Assembly (NCBI GenBank): GCA_900771305.1
Contig: CAAGNL010000368.1
Coordinates: forward strand, 1 to 8,992
Origin: Kiritimatiellia bacterium
GTDB lineage: Bacteria; Verrucomicrobiota; Kiritimatiellia; RFP12; UBA1067
DNA: 8,992 bases
Direction: 5' to 3'
Positions 1 through 6,927 of this stretch are shown here, one piece after another. A model generated the notes under the pieces. That model did not search any database and had not been told where the DNA came from. It saw only the letters and a list, made by a program, of their open reading frames with translations. How positions within the stretch are numbered: the first letter of the stretch is position 1; every line of letters begins with the position of its first letter. A program made the position numbers and the translations under genes.

Positions 1-577
1 CGTTCACGCGGATGCCGAGCGGACCCAGATCCAACGCAAGCGAACGCACCATCGCGTCGATGCCGCCCTTCGAGGTGACGTAGCTCGTACGGTTGCGGAT
101 CGCTCGCATCGAGGTGTTCGAGCCGAGCGTCACCACCACGCCGCGCTGGTTCGTCGCGGGGTTCGGATCCTGCTTCATGAAGAAGCGGTTGCACGCCATC
201 TGCGTCACCTGGAATCCACCGACGAGGTTCACCTTGAAGACCTCCAGCATCTTCGCGGGATCCATCTCGAGCGGACCTCCCTGCCCAAGGCCTTGATGGG
301 CGGCGTTGTTGACGAGGATGTCGAGGCGTCCCGCCTCCTTCGCGATGACGTCGAACATCGCCGTGACCTGCGCGAGGTCGGAGATGTCGCACGTGATCGC
401 GCGGAAGTCGCCGATGTTGCGGTCGCGGAGGATCTTCTCCCCCTTCGCCGTTGACTCGGGCGTCGACCCACACATGAACACCTTCGCACCCTCGCGGATG
501 AACAGATCCGTGATTTCGATACCCGTGTTGCGATTTCCGCCCGTCACGAGCACGACTTTTCCTTCAAAACGCTTCAT
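1..577 (-). CDS. SDR family NAD(P)-dependent oxidoreductase (3' end beyond window)
   Basis: This is a classical short-chain dehydrogenase/reductase, of which the first 192 residues are present; the C-terminus runs off the left edge. Seen in the sequence: beta-strand VVLVTGG at residues 8-14 opening the Rossmann fold, with a cofactor loop TGGNRNTG (12-19); the LVNNA motif (88-92); Asn117 in VNLVGGF; Ser153; and the catalytic pair Tyr166/Lys170 in YVTSK. These match the Asn-Ser-Tyr-Lys tetrad of the family. The usual middle glycine of TGxxxGxG is Asn17. The start is supported by AAGGAG at 582-587, 4 nt from the ATG. It lies 68 nt after the phosphoesterase gene on the same strand, so co-transcription is plausible. 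The substrate is unknown; sugar or polyol oxidation is inferred from the neighbours, and a 3-oxoacyl-ACP reductase-like role cannot be excluded. The product has no signal peptide and should be cytoplasmic. Confidence 0.93.
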   Translation of the reverse strand, partial: MKRFEGKVVLVTGGNRNTGIEITDLFIREGAKVFMCGSTPESTAKGEKILRDRNIGDFRAITCDISDLAQVTAMFDVIAKEAGRLDILVNNAAHQGLGQGGPLEMDPAKMLEVFKVNLVGGFQVTQMACNRFFMKQDPNPATNQRGVVVTLGSNTSMRAIRNRTSYVTSKGGIDAMVRSLALDLGPLGIRVN

Positions 578-645
578 ATTGCTCCTTGTTGTCATCATGA
601 TAAACGCTGGTCGCTCCGCGAAGCATCTGCGTTCCACCATCTGGT

Positions 646-2181
646 TTAAACGGGCATCTTGACCGTCAGGGCGGCGCCCTTGTTCCACCAGCAGTCGAGC
701 GGCGTCACCGTGAAATGGGTCGTCCCCGGCGGCAGGCGGTCCGCCGACACGCAGCAGGAGGAAGCGCCCTTCGCGCGCGGATGCCCAGGCGCGTGGTTGT
801 AGCCGTTGGCCATCACGTGGAACGCCTCCGTCTTCCCGCCTGCGCCGTGCGCGACGACTTCGTATTCATAGGGACGCGACCCGGGCACGGCAAACGCCGC
901 CGGGAAAGTCAGCTCCCAGGCGTCCTTCTCCACCGCGTCGTACCCCGGCGTGCGGCGCGTCTTCGCCTTGCGCTTCTTCAGCGTCACCTGCGCGCCCTTC
1001 GGGAACTCCGGCGCCTTCGCCTTCTTCGCGCGCGCGGCGAAGTCAAACGGACGCGGCTCGGACGCGGCAAGCGGCATCACCCAGTCCGGCCCCAGGAACA
1101 CGTCGCCCAGGAACTCCCGCCGCTGCACGACAATGCAGTCGTCGTAGACATTCCACAGCATGCCCTGGCGACAGTCGCCCGCAGGGAAGTCCCCCATCAC
1201 CTTGAGCGCGTTGCACGCGGCGGCCGCCTTGCTCTCGGTCGTGGTGTTCTCGTAGCCGAACGGCTGGCGCTGGTCGTAGGGGAGGCCCGTGTAGCGCAGC
1301 GAGCTCGTGCCCACGGACGTGAAGGCACCCTGCCAGATCGAGCGCTCGTCCGTCAGCGAGTAGTGCGAGTGGCCCGAGAAGGCCACCGCGTTCGGATAGG
1401 CCGAGAGGACCTTCGTGACGAGGCCGGCATCGTGCCCCCACGCCCACGGACCATAGCAGGTGTTCTTCGGGTGCGGATGCTGGAAGTAAAAGAACGGTTT
1501 CTTGGGATCGAGGGCCTTTCCGTGCGCGTCCAGGAAACCCTTGAGCTCGACGCCGAACGGGCAGCTGCCGTACTTCGTCTCCATCCCCTTCCCGTCGTCC
1601 CAGTGCTGGCCGAGGAACGTGTAGCCCTTGATGGTCTTGCAATAAAGGCGGGAATAGTCCTCGTTGAAGATCTTCTTCCACCAGCCGCCGATGTCGGACC
1701 GAAGCACGTGATCGCGGCTCCAGGCACCGAACTCGGACCCCGGCGCCTCCTTGGCATGGCGTTTCGCCGCATGGTCGCCGTAGAGATAGCCATGGTAGTC
1801 GTGGTTACCGTAGACGAAGAGCTTCTCGACCGTGCGCCCATCGGGAGCCTTGTCGTCGGGAAAGACCGCATACCATGCCTGCGCGACGGCCTGCAGCTGC
1901 TCGACCATGCCGTGGTCGGCCATGTCGCCCACCACCATCACCGCGTCCACGCCCTGGTCGCGGAACCATTCAAGGGTATGCCGGAACGTGAGGTTGTTGC
2001 CCCAGTGCTCCGGTTTCTCGCCTGCGCCCACGTGCGTGATGTGGATGTCGCTCACCACGCCGAACGTGAGGTTCGGCTTCTTCGTGGGCGCGACGCCCCC
2101 GAAGGCCTCGAAGAACCGATTGCCGCCAAAGGCGCCGAACGCAGCCGCGCCGCCAATGAAGAAACGACGTGTCAGTTCCAT
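646..2181 (-). CDS. Tat-exported calcineurin-like metallophosphoesterase
   Basis: The protein has 511 residues. The N-terminus TRRFFIGG followed by an Ala/Gly/Phe-rich stretch (4-20) is a twin-arginine signal, so export in folded form is expected. The dinuclear-metal phosphoesterase signature is complete: D45-x-H47 (SDIH), D86 in GDMAD, N126-H127-D128 in GNHD, His235 in the QHPHP segment, and GHSH at 270-273. These residues bind two metal ions (often Fe, Mn or Zn) in this superfamily and hydrolyse phosphomono- or diesters. Residues from about 395 to the end, after the metal-binding core, are lysine-rich then beta-rich and look like a C-terminal beta-sandwich domain of unknown role. The start has AGGA 6 nt upstream (2188-2191). 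The gene follows galM by 93 nt and precedes the SDR gene. The substrate cannot be assigned. A phosphodiesterase or a phosphatase acting on nucleotide or sugar phosphate outside the cytoplasm are both possible. Confidence 0.93.
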   Translation of the reverse strand: MELTRRFFIGGAAAFGAFGGNRFFEAFGGVAPTKKPNLTFGVVSDIHITHVGAGEKPEHWGNNLTFRHTLEWFRDQGVDAVMVVGDMADHGMVEQLQAVAQAWYAVFPDDKAPDGRTVEKLFVYGNHDYHGYLYGDHAAKRHAKEAPGSEFGAWSRDHVLRSDIGGWWKKIFNEDYSRLYCKTIKGYTFLGQHWDDGKGMETKYGSCPFGVELKGFLDAHGKALDPKKPFFYFQHPHPKNTCYGPWAWGHDAGLVTKVLSAYPNAVAFSGHSHYSLTDERSIWQGAFTSVGTSSLRYTGLPYDQRQPFGYENTTTESKAAAACNALKVMGDFPAGDCRQGMLWNVYDDCIVVQRREFLGDVFLGPDWVMPLAASEPRPFDFAARAKKAKAPEFPKGAQVTLKKRKAKTRRTPGYDAVEKDAWELTFPAAFAVPGSRPYEYEVVAHGAGGKTEAFHVMANGYNHAPGHPRAKGASSCCVSADRLPPGTTHFTVTPLDCWWNKGAALTVKMPV

Positions 2182-2274
2182 GTTACATCCTCGACTTTCC
2201 CTTGTTGTGATTCGTATTTGTGTGCTTCATGAACGGCAACCCGCGCGGCCTTCTATCGTCCCGTCCTTTCGCCG

Positions 2275-3333
2275 TCAGCACGTCTTGAAGCGGTATTCCG
2301 TGGTGGAGTAGAGGACCTGACCAGGCTTCACGATCGTGGTCGGGAACTCGGGCTTGTTCGGCGAATCCGGGAAGTGCTGCGTCTCGAGGGCCACGCCCGC
2401 ATTGCGCACGGGAAGATAGTAGCCGTCGTAGATCTGCATGCCGGGTTCGGTCGTCCAGACCTCGATCTGGCGTCCTGTCTTGGGCGAGGTGAGGATGCAG
2501 GCGGGCGTGAGTTCGTCGCCGGGCGTCGTCTTGCGGAGCACCCAGTTCATGTCGTAGCCGGCGCCGAACTTGAGCTGGTCGTAGTCGGCATCGTGCATCG
2601 CGCCGATCGCGTGCGTCGTGCGGAAGTCGAACGGCGTCGCCGTCACGTCGCGCAGCTCGCCGGTCGGGATCATGTCCGCGCCGTAGGCCGTGATGTAGTC
2701 GGCGTTGACGTAGAGCTGGTGGTCCATGATGGTGGTGCCGGCCTCCACGCCGTCGAGGTTCCAGTAGGCGTGCTCGGTGAGGGCGATCGGCGTCGCCTGG
2801 TCCGTCGTCGCGCGCCAGCCGATGTGCCAGACGTTGTTGTTGTCGAGCGTCAGCGTCGCGCGCACGGTCACGTTGCCCGGGTAGCCGCCCTCGCCGTCGG
2901 GGGAGGTGATCTCGAGCACGAGGCCGACCTTGTCCTCGGTGTGGATCTCCTGGACGCATTTCCACATGCGAAGCGAGAAGCCGCGCAGCCCTCCGTGCAG
3001 CGCACAGGGGATGCCGCCCGGCTCGTTGTTCAGCTCAAGCGTGTATTCCTTACCGTCGAGGGTGAACTTGCCCTTCCCGATGCGGTTGCCGTAGCGGCCG
3101 ACGAGCGCGCCGTAGTAGGTGCCGCCATGCTCGGCAACATAGTCCTCGAGCGTCGGCCAGCCCAGCGTGACGTTGTCGAAATGACCGTTGCGGTCGGGCA
3201 CGATGGCCTTGACGAGGCGCCCGCCCCAGTCCGTGAAGTCCAGCTCAAGGCCGTTCGCGTTGACCAGACGCCAAAGCGTCACCTTCTCGCCCTCGAATTC
3301 ACCCCAGGGCATCGATTCAATTGAGTTCTTCAT
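2275..3333 (-). CDS. galM: Aldose 1-epimerase (galactose mutarotase)
   Basis: The protein has 352 residues, typical of GalM. It interconverts the alpha and beta anomers of aldoses such as galactose or glucose, usually in the cytoplasm ahead of the Leloir pathway. Residues numbered from the second Met: GRYGNRI (79-85), the substrate-binding ALHGG with His113, TEHAYWNL with the general acid His188, GYDMNWVL with Asp261, and LETQHFPDSPN with the general base Glu317. All known catalytic positions are present. The motif after Asp261 has Met262 where GalM proteins commonly have His. Two adjacent ATGs occur at 3336 and 3333. The AAGGAG at 3340-3345 is 3 nt from the first and 6 nt from the second, so 3333 is preferred; the difference is one residue. 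No signal peptide is seen. The gene starts a probable transcription unit with the phosphoesterase and SDR genes. Confidence 0.96.
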   Translation of the reverse strand: MKNSIESMPWGEFEGEKVTLWRLVNANGLELDFTDWGGRLVKAIVPDRNGHFDNVTLGWPTLEDYVAEHGGTYYGALVGRYGNRIGKGKFTLDGKEYTLELNNEPGGIPCALHGGLRGFSLRMWKCVQEIHTEDKVGLVLEITSPDGEGGYPGNVTVRATLTLDNNNVWHIGWRATTDQATPIALTEHAYWNLDGVEAGTTIMDHQLYVNADYITAYGADMIPTGELRDVTATPFDFRTTHAIGAMHDADYDQLKFGAGYDMNWVLRKTTPGDELTPACILTSPKTGRQIEVWTTEPGMQIYDGYYLPVRNAGVALETQHFPDSPNKPEFPTTIVKPGQVLYSTTEYRFKTC

Positions 3334-3366
3334 CATCGTCTCCTTCCATGAAAATAAGTGATTAGG

Positions 3367-3395
3367 ATTTTACCACTTACTCGGTGGTTTGTGAT
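3367..3395 (-). promoter_or_regulatory. Candidate sigma70-type promoter for galM
   Basis: Read on the minus strand, TAAAAT at 3372-3367 matches the -10 consensus at 5 of 6 positions. ATCACA at 3395-3390 matches the -35 consensus at 4 of 6. The spacer is 17 nt. A transcript would start near 3360 and carry the AAGGAG ribosome site at 3345-3340. The region is AT-rich compared with the flanking genes. This is a motif match only and there is no experimental support. Confidence 0.4.
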
Positions 3396-3398
3396 AAA
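3369..3398 (+). promoter_or_regulatory. Candidate promoter for tRNA-Arg
   Basis: TTTACC at 3369-3374 (4 of 6 to the -35 consensus) and GATAAA at 3393-3398 (4 of 6 to the -10) are 18 nt apart. They would give a start about 10-15 nt before the tRNA. The match is weak but the position is right. It overlaps the candidate galM promoter on the opposite strand almost completely. Confidence 0.3.
3372..3388. repeat. Short inverted repeat, possible operator
   Basis: ACCAC at 3372-3376 and GTGGT at 3384-3388 form a perfect 5-bp inverted repeat around a 7-nt centre. It lies between the candidate -35 and -10 elements of both the tRNA promoter and the galM promoter. Neither strand has a proper run of T after it, so it does not look like a terminator. 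It could be an operator or chance; a 5-bp arm is short. Confidence 0.3.
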
Positions 3399-3417
3399 CT
3401 ATCCCGCGTTTGCGTAA

Positions 3418-3494
3418 GCCCCTGTAGCTCATCTGGACAGAGCAATTGCCTTCTAAGCAATGGGTAGTGAGTTCGAGTCTCGCCAGGGGCGCCA
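3418..3494 (+). tRNA. tRNA-Arg(UCU), CCA encoded
   Basis: The full cloverleaf can be drawn by eye. The acceptor stem is GCCCCTG (3418-3424) with CAGGGGC (3484-3490), 7 perfect pairs. The D stem is GCTC (3427-3430) with GAGC (3440-3443). The anticodon stem is ATTGC (3445-3449) with GCAAT (3457-3461), and its loop CTTCTAA places anticodon TCT at 3452-3454, reading AGA and AGG arginine codons. The variable loop has 5 nt. The T stem is GTGAG/CTCGC (3467-3471, 3479-3483) with loop TTCGAGT. The discriminator is G3491 and CCA is encoded at 3492-3494. It is the only plus-strand gene in the window; its 3' end is 15 nt from the end of the convergent cysteine-protein gene. No terminator is visible after it. 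Confidence 0.97.
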
Positions 3495-3509
3495 TCTGCG
3501 TTCGTTCAA

Positions 3510-4076
3510 TCACTTCGAGGGAATCATCGATCCGTCCACCTCGGAGGCGGTCCAATCGATGAACTTCTTCACGTTGTCGCTCACGGCATTGGACTTGAGC
3601 GCGAGGATGTCCTTCGCGCGGCACTTGCAACCGCACCAGCGCAGCTGGTCGAGCAGGAACGTCTGGATGTACTCGTCCTTCGTCTTGCGGAAGGCCGCGA
3701 GCAGTGCCATGTTCCAGATCTTCCGCTGGCACGGGGCTGCGCCCGGGGTGCTGCAGCGCTTCTGGCAGCCGTTCGCACGACCGATGACGGCCTCCATCAC
3801 GTACTGCGACACGGCGCCGATCACGGTGAGCGTGAGCGGGTCCGTCTTGTAGGCGCCCTGCACCTTGGCGAGCAGCGCCTCGGCGGAGGCGGCATCCCAG
3901 ACGTGGTCCGCAAGCGCCTTCGGCGTGGTCGCCGCGGCGATCTTCGCCTCGTCCGTCTGCTGCCACTCGACCGCCATCGGATCGTTCTTCACCGGGGCCA
4001 TCGCGGGGCCATAATCGGCGAACGCGTTCGGGTCGACGTATTTCGGCTTGGCAGCCTTCTTCACTTCTTCAGCCAT
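3510..4076 (-). CDS. Small six-cysteine protein of unknown function
   Basis: I do not recognise this 188-residue protein. The N-terminus (1-45) is charged and Lys/Pro/Ala-rich, with no signal peptide or membrane segment. The rest looks alpha-helical, with amphipathic stretches around 52-75, 80-97, 119-147 and 165-180 that could stack like HEAT-type helices. Six cysteines cluster in two groups: C104, C108 and C116 (CxxxC-x7-C), then C148, C150 and C152 (CxCxC). They suggest metal binding or paired disulfides. The ATG at 4076 is chosen because AAGGGAG lies at 4084-4090, 7 nt away, just after the stop of the oxidoreductase gene 19 nt upstream. Reading further upstream in this frame gives only an Arg/Ser-rich shadow of that gene. 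The tight spacing implies the same operon and a possible partner role for the oxidoreductase, which is an inference. Confidence 0.85.
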   Translation of the reverse strand: MAEEVKKAAKPKYVDPNAFADYGPAMAPVKNDPMAVEWQQTDEAKIAAATTPKALADHVWDAASAEALLAKVQGAYKTDPLTLTVIGAVSQYVMEAVIGRANGCQKRCSTPGAAPCQRKIWNMALLAAFRKTKDEYIQTFLLDQLRWCGCKCRAKDILALKSNAVSDNVKKFIDWTASEVDGSMIPSK

Positions 4077-4095
4077 CTTGAAACTCCCTTCTCGA

Positions 4096-5418
4096 TCAGC
4101 CCCACATTTCCTTCTTCCACGGCTCGCGCATGCCCTGGTAGAGGAGGCGGTCCGCAGCCTGGTCGTCCACCGCGCGGAGCGTGACGGGGTCGAATTTGAA
4201 CCCGCGGCCCAGACGTTCGGCGACGATGCCGAGATTGAACATCGTGCAGGAGCGGAAACCGTTCGACTCGTTGAGCGCGAAGGTCTTGCGGTTCCTGCAA
4301 CTGTCGATGAAGTCGGTCTGCTGCGGCGCCGGTTTCGGAAGCTCGGCGAGCTTCGCGAGCACCTTCTCCTCGGGCCACCAGCCATTCGCATCCTTGATGC
4401 GGAGCGTCTTGCCGTCCTTGGCCTTTGGATAGACGCAGAGACCATTGGAGCCGCGGAGCAGCGGTTCGCCCTTGAGCGACTCGTCACCGTCGAGGTCCAC
4501 CGTCGTGCCGTCGTCGTAGGTGAGCGTGATGCGGTCAAAGCGGCCAACCGCCTCAGGATGGTGGCGGGGGCCCTTGTAGTCGATCTTGACGGGGCTCGTC
4601 TCGTCCTTGCAGAGCAGATACTGCAGCGGATCAAGATAGTGCTGAGCCATATCCCCCAGCCCGCCGGAATCGTAATCCCAGTAGCCGCGGAAGGACGTGC
4701 CGGCACGGTGCGAGGTGTAGGGTTTCCACGGCGCCGGGCCCAACCACATATCCCAGTCGAAGTCGGCGGGGATCGGTTCGGGCGTCGCGTTCACGCGACC
4801 GGACCAGAAGAACTTCCAACTGAAGCCCTGCCCCGCGCCGAACGTGCACTTGATCGGGCCCTTGCCGAGCATGCCGTTCTCGACGATCTGGCGAATCGGC
4901 TCCACCGTCGTGCCGAAACCGTAGAAGTTGCCCTGGAAGCGAAACCAGGTGTTGAGACGGAACATGCGCTTCTTGGCCTTCACGACCTCCATCACGCGCT
5001 TGCCCTCGCCCACCGTGCGGGTCATCGGCTTCTCGCACCAGATGTCCTTGCCGGCGTTCGCGGCCATCACGCTCATACAACCATGCCAGTGCGGCGGTGT
5101 GCAGATGTGCACGATGTCGACGTCCTTGTCGTCGAGCAGCTTGAGGAAGTTCTCATACGCCCTGACCTTGCCCCAGCCACACTCCTCGGCACGCCGCAGA
5201 CCGTGCTGCACGCGGACCTTGTAGGGATCGCAGAGACCGATCAGGCGCGAGCCCTTGAACGGCAGATGGTTCGCGCTCTGCGCGATGCAGCCGAAGCCGA
5301 TGAGCGCGCGCGTGAGCTGATTCGAGGGCGCCGTCTCACCCCGCAGAACGCCCGCGGGGACGATGCTGAAGAGGCTGGCGCCAGCCGCCGTCTTCAGCAC
5401 TTCTCTTCTTGTGAACAT
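4096..5418 (-). CDS. Gfo/Idh/MocA family oxidoreductase with Tat signal
   Basis: The protein has 440 residues. The N-terminus MFTRREVLK and the following Ala/Leu/Val stretch (to about 30) form a twin-arginine signal, implying export with the nucleotide cofactor already bound. Family features: Rossmann loop GFGCIA (41-46) close to GxGxxG; the acidic end of strand 2 in LCDP (62-65); CTPPHWHG (106-113); the EKP motif with Lys130; and GDMAQHYLD (255-263), holding the His/Asp usually found in the active site. The C-terminal FIDSCRNRK, a helix with GIVAERLGRGFKFDP, and the ending MREPW resemble long Gfo/Idh/MocA proteins of PVC bacteria. The ATG at 5418 is chosen over one at 5436 because AAGGAG (5426-5431) is 7 nt before it, while the upstream ATG would overlap that site. 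It probably oxidises a sugar or sugar derivative with NAD(P); the substrate is unknown. Confidence 0.93.
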   Translation of the reverse strand: MFTRREVLKTAAGASLFSIVPAGVLRGETAPSNQLTRALIGFGCIAQSANHLPFKGSRLIGLCDPYKVRVQHGLRRAEECGWGKVRAYENFLKLLDDKDVDIVHICTPPHWHGCMSVMAANAGKDIWCEKPMTRTVGEGKRVMEVVKAKKRMFRLNTWFRFQGNFYGFGTTVEPIRQIVENGMLGKGPIKCTFGAGQGFSWKFFWSGRVNATPEPIPADFDWDMWLGPAPWKPYTSHRAGTSFRGYWDYDSGGLGDMAQHYLDPLQYLLCKDETSPVKIDYKGPRHHPEAVGRFDRITLTYDDGTTVDLDGDESLKGEPLLRGSNGLCVYPKAKDGKTLRIKDANGWWPEEKVLAKLAELPKPAPQQTDFIDSCRNRKTFALNESNGFRSCTMFNLGIVAERLGRGFKFDPVTLRAVDDQAADRLLYQGMREPWKKEMWG

Positions 5419-5470
5419 CCTATCTCTCCTTTTCAAATCAACGCAGATTTCCCACGATCAACATTCATCC

Positions 5471-5500
5471 TTGAACCCGTAACCTGGAACTTTGAACCCG
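5471..5500. repeat. Two direct copies of TTGAACCCG, 21-nt period
   Basis: TTGAACCCG occurs at 5471-5479 and again at 5492-5500 in the 84-nt gap between the GH109-like gene and the oxidoreductase gene. The sequence between them also contains a related AACCTGGAAC. The 21-nt period is two helical turns, as expected for a pair of same-face binding sites, but it may equally be degenerate filler sequence. No third copy is seen in the window. Confidence 0.5.
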
Positions 5501-5502
5501 CT

Positions 5503-6900
5503 TCAGATCTTCAGCTTCCCGAGGTCGACGTCGACGAGACCGAGCGGCTTCGCCGTCTTCCAGCCGCCACGCGTGAAGTCCGGAATGTCCATCGAGCGGC
5601 CACGGTTGTCCGCAGACTTCTCGGTGAGCTCGCAGAGGCAGCACCAGCTCGCGAGGTCATAGACGTTCATGTCGAGCGGGAGACCGTTCTGCAGACAGTA
5701 GCTCAGACGCAGCACCATCAGAAAGTCCATGCCGCCGTGTCCGCCGACCTTCTTGGCGATCTCGCCGGCCTTCTTCCAGAGCGGATGCTTGTACGTCTCG
5801 CGGATCTCCGCGGTCTTCTTGTCGTCGAAGGCGTGCGCGCCCTTGCCAAGGGATTCCTCGATCGCGATGCGCAGCGGATAGTCCTGGAGCACGCCGCGCG
5901 TGCCCTGGATGAGATTGAGGCGACTGTAGGGACGCGCCGTGCCGACGTTGTGCTGCACCATGATCGTGCGGCCGTTGACGGTCTTGATGACGCTCGTGTT
6001 CATGTCGCCCATCTTGACCTTGAGTTCGCGGCGCCAAGCGTCGTCCTTGTGAAGCGTGCGCCCCACCTCCTCGAACCCGGCCTGCTTGGAGTCGACCGAG
6101 ACGAGGTAGTCGAAGCGGTCGCCCCGGTTGATGTCCATGTCGAGGCAGATTGGTCCGAGTCCGTGCGTGGGATACTGGTTGCCGCCGTGGACCGCATTGT
6201 GGCGCAGACGCCAGAAGTTCCAGTAGCCGCCACCGCCCTTCGCGTCGTCCCAGTCGCTGTAGTTGTAGGTGCGGAGATCGTGGATATACGCCCCCTCGCC
6301 ATGGGTGATTTCTCCCAGCAGACCCTTATGGACGAGATTGTACGCGAGCATCTCGGTCTCGCCGTAGCAGCAGTTCTCGAGCTGCATGCAATGGCGCTGC
6401 GTGCGTTCGCTCGTCTCCACGAGCTCCCAGCACTCGTCCACCGTGAAGGCGCTCGGCACCTCGGTGACGACATGCTTGCCGCACTTCATCGCGTAGAGCG
6501 CAATCGGCACGTGCAGCTCCCAGGGCGTCGCATTGTAGATCAGATCGACGTTCGGGTCCTCGCACATCCGCTTCCAGTCCTCGGCACCCTTGTCGCCGTA
6601 GATCTTCGGAATCGGAGCCTTCTTGTCGGCGAGATACTTGAGCGTGCGCTCGCGGCGCGCCGCGTTCGTGTCGCAGATGGCGCTGATGTAGCCTCCGGGA
6701 ACGAGCGTGAAGCCCGTGACGCCGGCATAACCGCGGCCAAGGCCGACAACGCCCACGCGCAGATTCGTGATGGGCTTGTCCGCATACGCGGTCATCATGC
6801 CACCGCATGAACCACCCATCTTCGTGACGCAACCGCCCGCGGCCAATGCCGCGGCTCCCATCCACGCCGTGTTGAGGAAGTCTCTTCTGCTCTGAACCAT
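5503..6900 (-). CDS. GH109-like NAD-dependent glycosidase (Gfo/Idh/MocA fold), Tat lipoprotein-like
   Basis: The protein has 465 residues. SRRDFLN (4-10) plus a hydrophobic stretch ending LAAGGC (Cys24) looks like a Tat signal with a lipobox, though Ala at -3 is not the best residue. The Rossmann loop is GLGRGYAG (53-60). The family's EKP motif reads EVP (147-149). Segments shared with glycoside hydrolase family 109: ENCCYGE (175-181), KGLLGEITHGEGAYIHDLR (192-210), YPTHGLGP (243-250), INRGDRFD (257-264), RPYSRLNLIQGT (323-334), GGMDFLM and NGLPLDMNVYD (405-415). Tyr179, Tyr243, His246 and Tyr325 match positions implicated in catalysis in the founding GH109 enzyme, from my recall of that work. 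GH109 enzymes cleave alpha-N-acetylgalactosaminides by NAD-dependent oxidation at C3, elimination, hydration and reduction; beta-specific members also exist. The start has AGGA at 6908-6911, 7 nt upstream. It is the first gene of the operon. Confidence 0.93.
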   Translation of the reverse strand: MVQSRRDFLNTAWMGAAALAAGGCVTKMGGSCGGMMTAYADKPITNLRVGVVGLGRGYAGVTGFTLVPGGYISAICDTNAARRERTLKYLADKKAPIPKIYGDKGAEDWKRMCEDPNVDLIYNATPWELHVPIALYAMKCGKHVVTEVPSAFTVDECWELVETSERTQRHCMQLENCCYGETEMLAYNLVHKGLLGEITHGEGAYIHDLRTYNYSDWDDAKGGGGYWNFWRLRHNAVHGGNQYPTHGLGPICLDMDINRGDRFDYLVSVDSKQAGFEEVGRTLHKDDAWRRELKVKMGDMNTSVIKTVNGRTIMVQHNVGTARPYSRLNLIQGTRGVLQDYPLRIAIEESLGKGAHAFDDKKTAEIRETYKHPLWKKAGEIAKKVGGHGGMDFLMVLRLSYCLQNGLPLDMNVYDLASWCCLCELTEKSADNRGRSMDIPDFTRGGWKTAKPLGLVDVDLGKLKI

Positions 6901-6927
6901 CGCAATGTCCTTTCGTTGACACTGCGA

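Noticed and set aside
715..2232. A 505-codon open frame on the plus strand opposite the phosphoesterase gene
   Set aside because: It has the same biased Arg/Val/Ala composition, no motif and no good ribosome site, and the opposite strand carries a complete metallophosphoesterase signature.
2374..3324. A 316-codon open frame on the plus strand opposite galM
   Set aside because: It is the mirror frame of a well-conserved mutarotase, with no family features of its own.
3418..3494. The tRNA-Arg as an integration site for a mobile element
   Set aside because: I see no integrase, no second copy of the tRNA 3' end, and no change in gene style on either side within the window.
3510..4706. Long version of the cysteine-protein frame extending about 630 nt upstream into the oxidoreductase gene
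   Set aside because: The added residues are Arg/Ser/Thr-rich shadow sequence. The internal ATG at 4076 has a ribosome site and follows the oxidoreductase stop closely.
5433..5468. An 11-codon leader-like open frame between the GH109-like and oxidoreductase genes
   Set aside because: It is too short and unremarkable in content, with no run of regulatory codons and no terminator or antiterminator pair nearby.
5471..5500. Direct repeats as the start of a CRISPR array
   Set aside because: There are only two 9-nt copies, with no cas genes and no regular longer repeat-spacer pattern.
4048..6810. A 920-codon open frame on the plus strand antisense to both Gfo/Idh/MocA genes
   Set aside because: Its product is Arg/Val/Ala/Leu/His-rich with no recognisable domain, and it lies opposite two genes with clear motifs. 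Long antisense frames are expected in GC-rich coding DNA with strong third-position bias.
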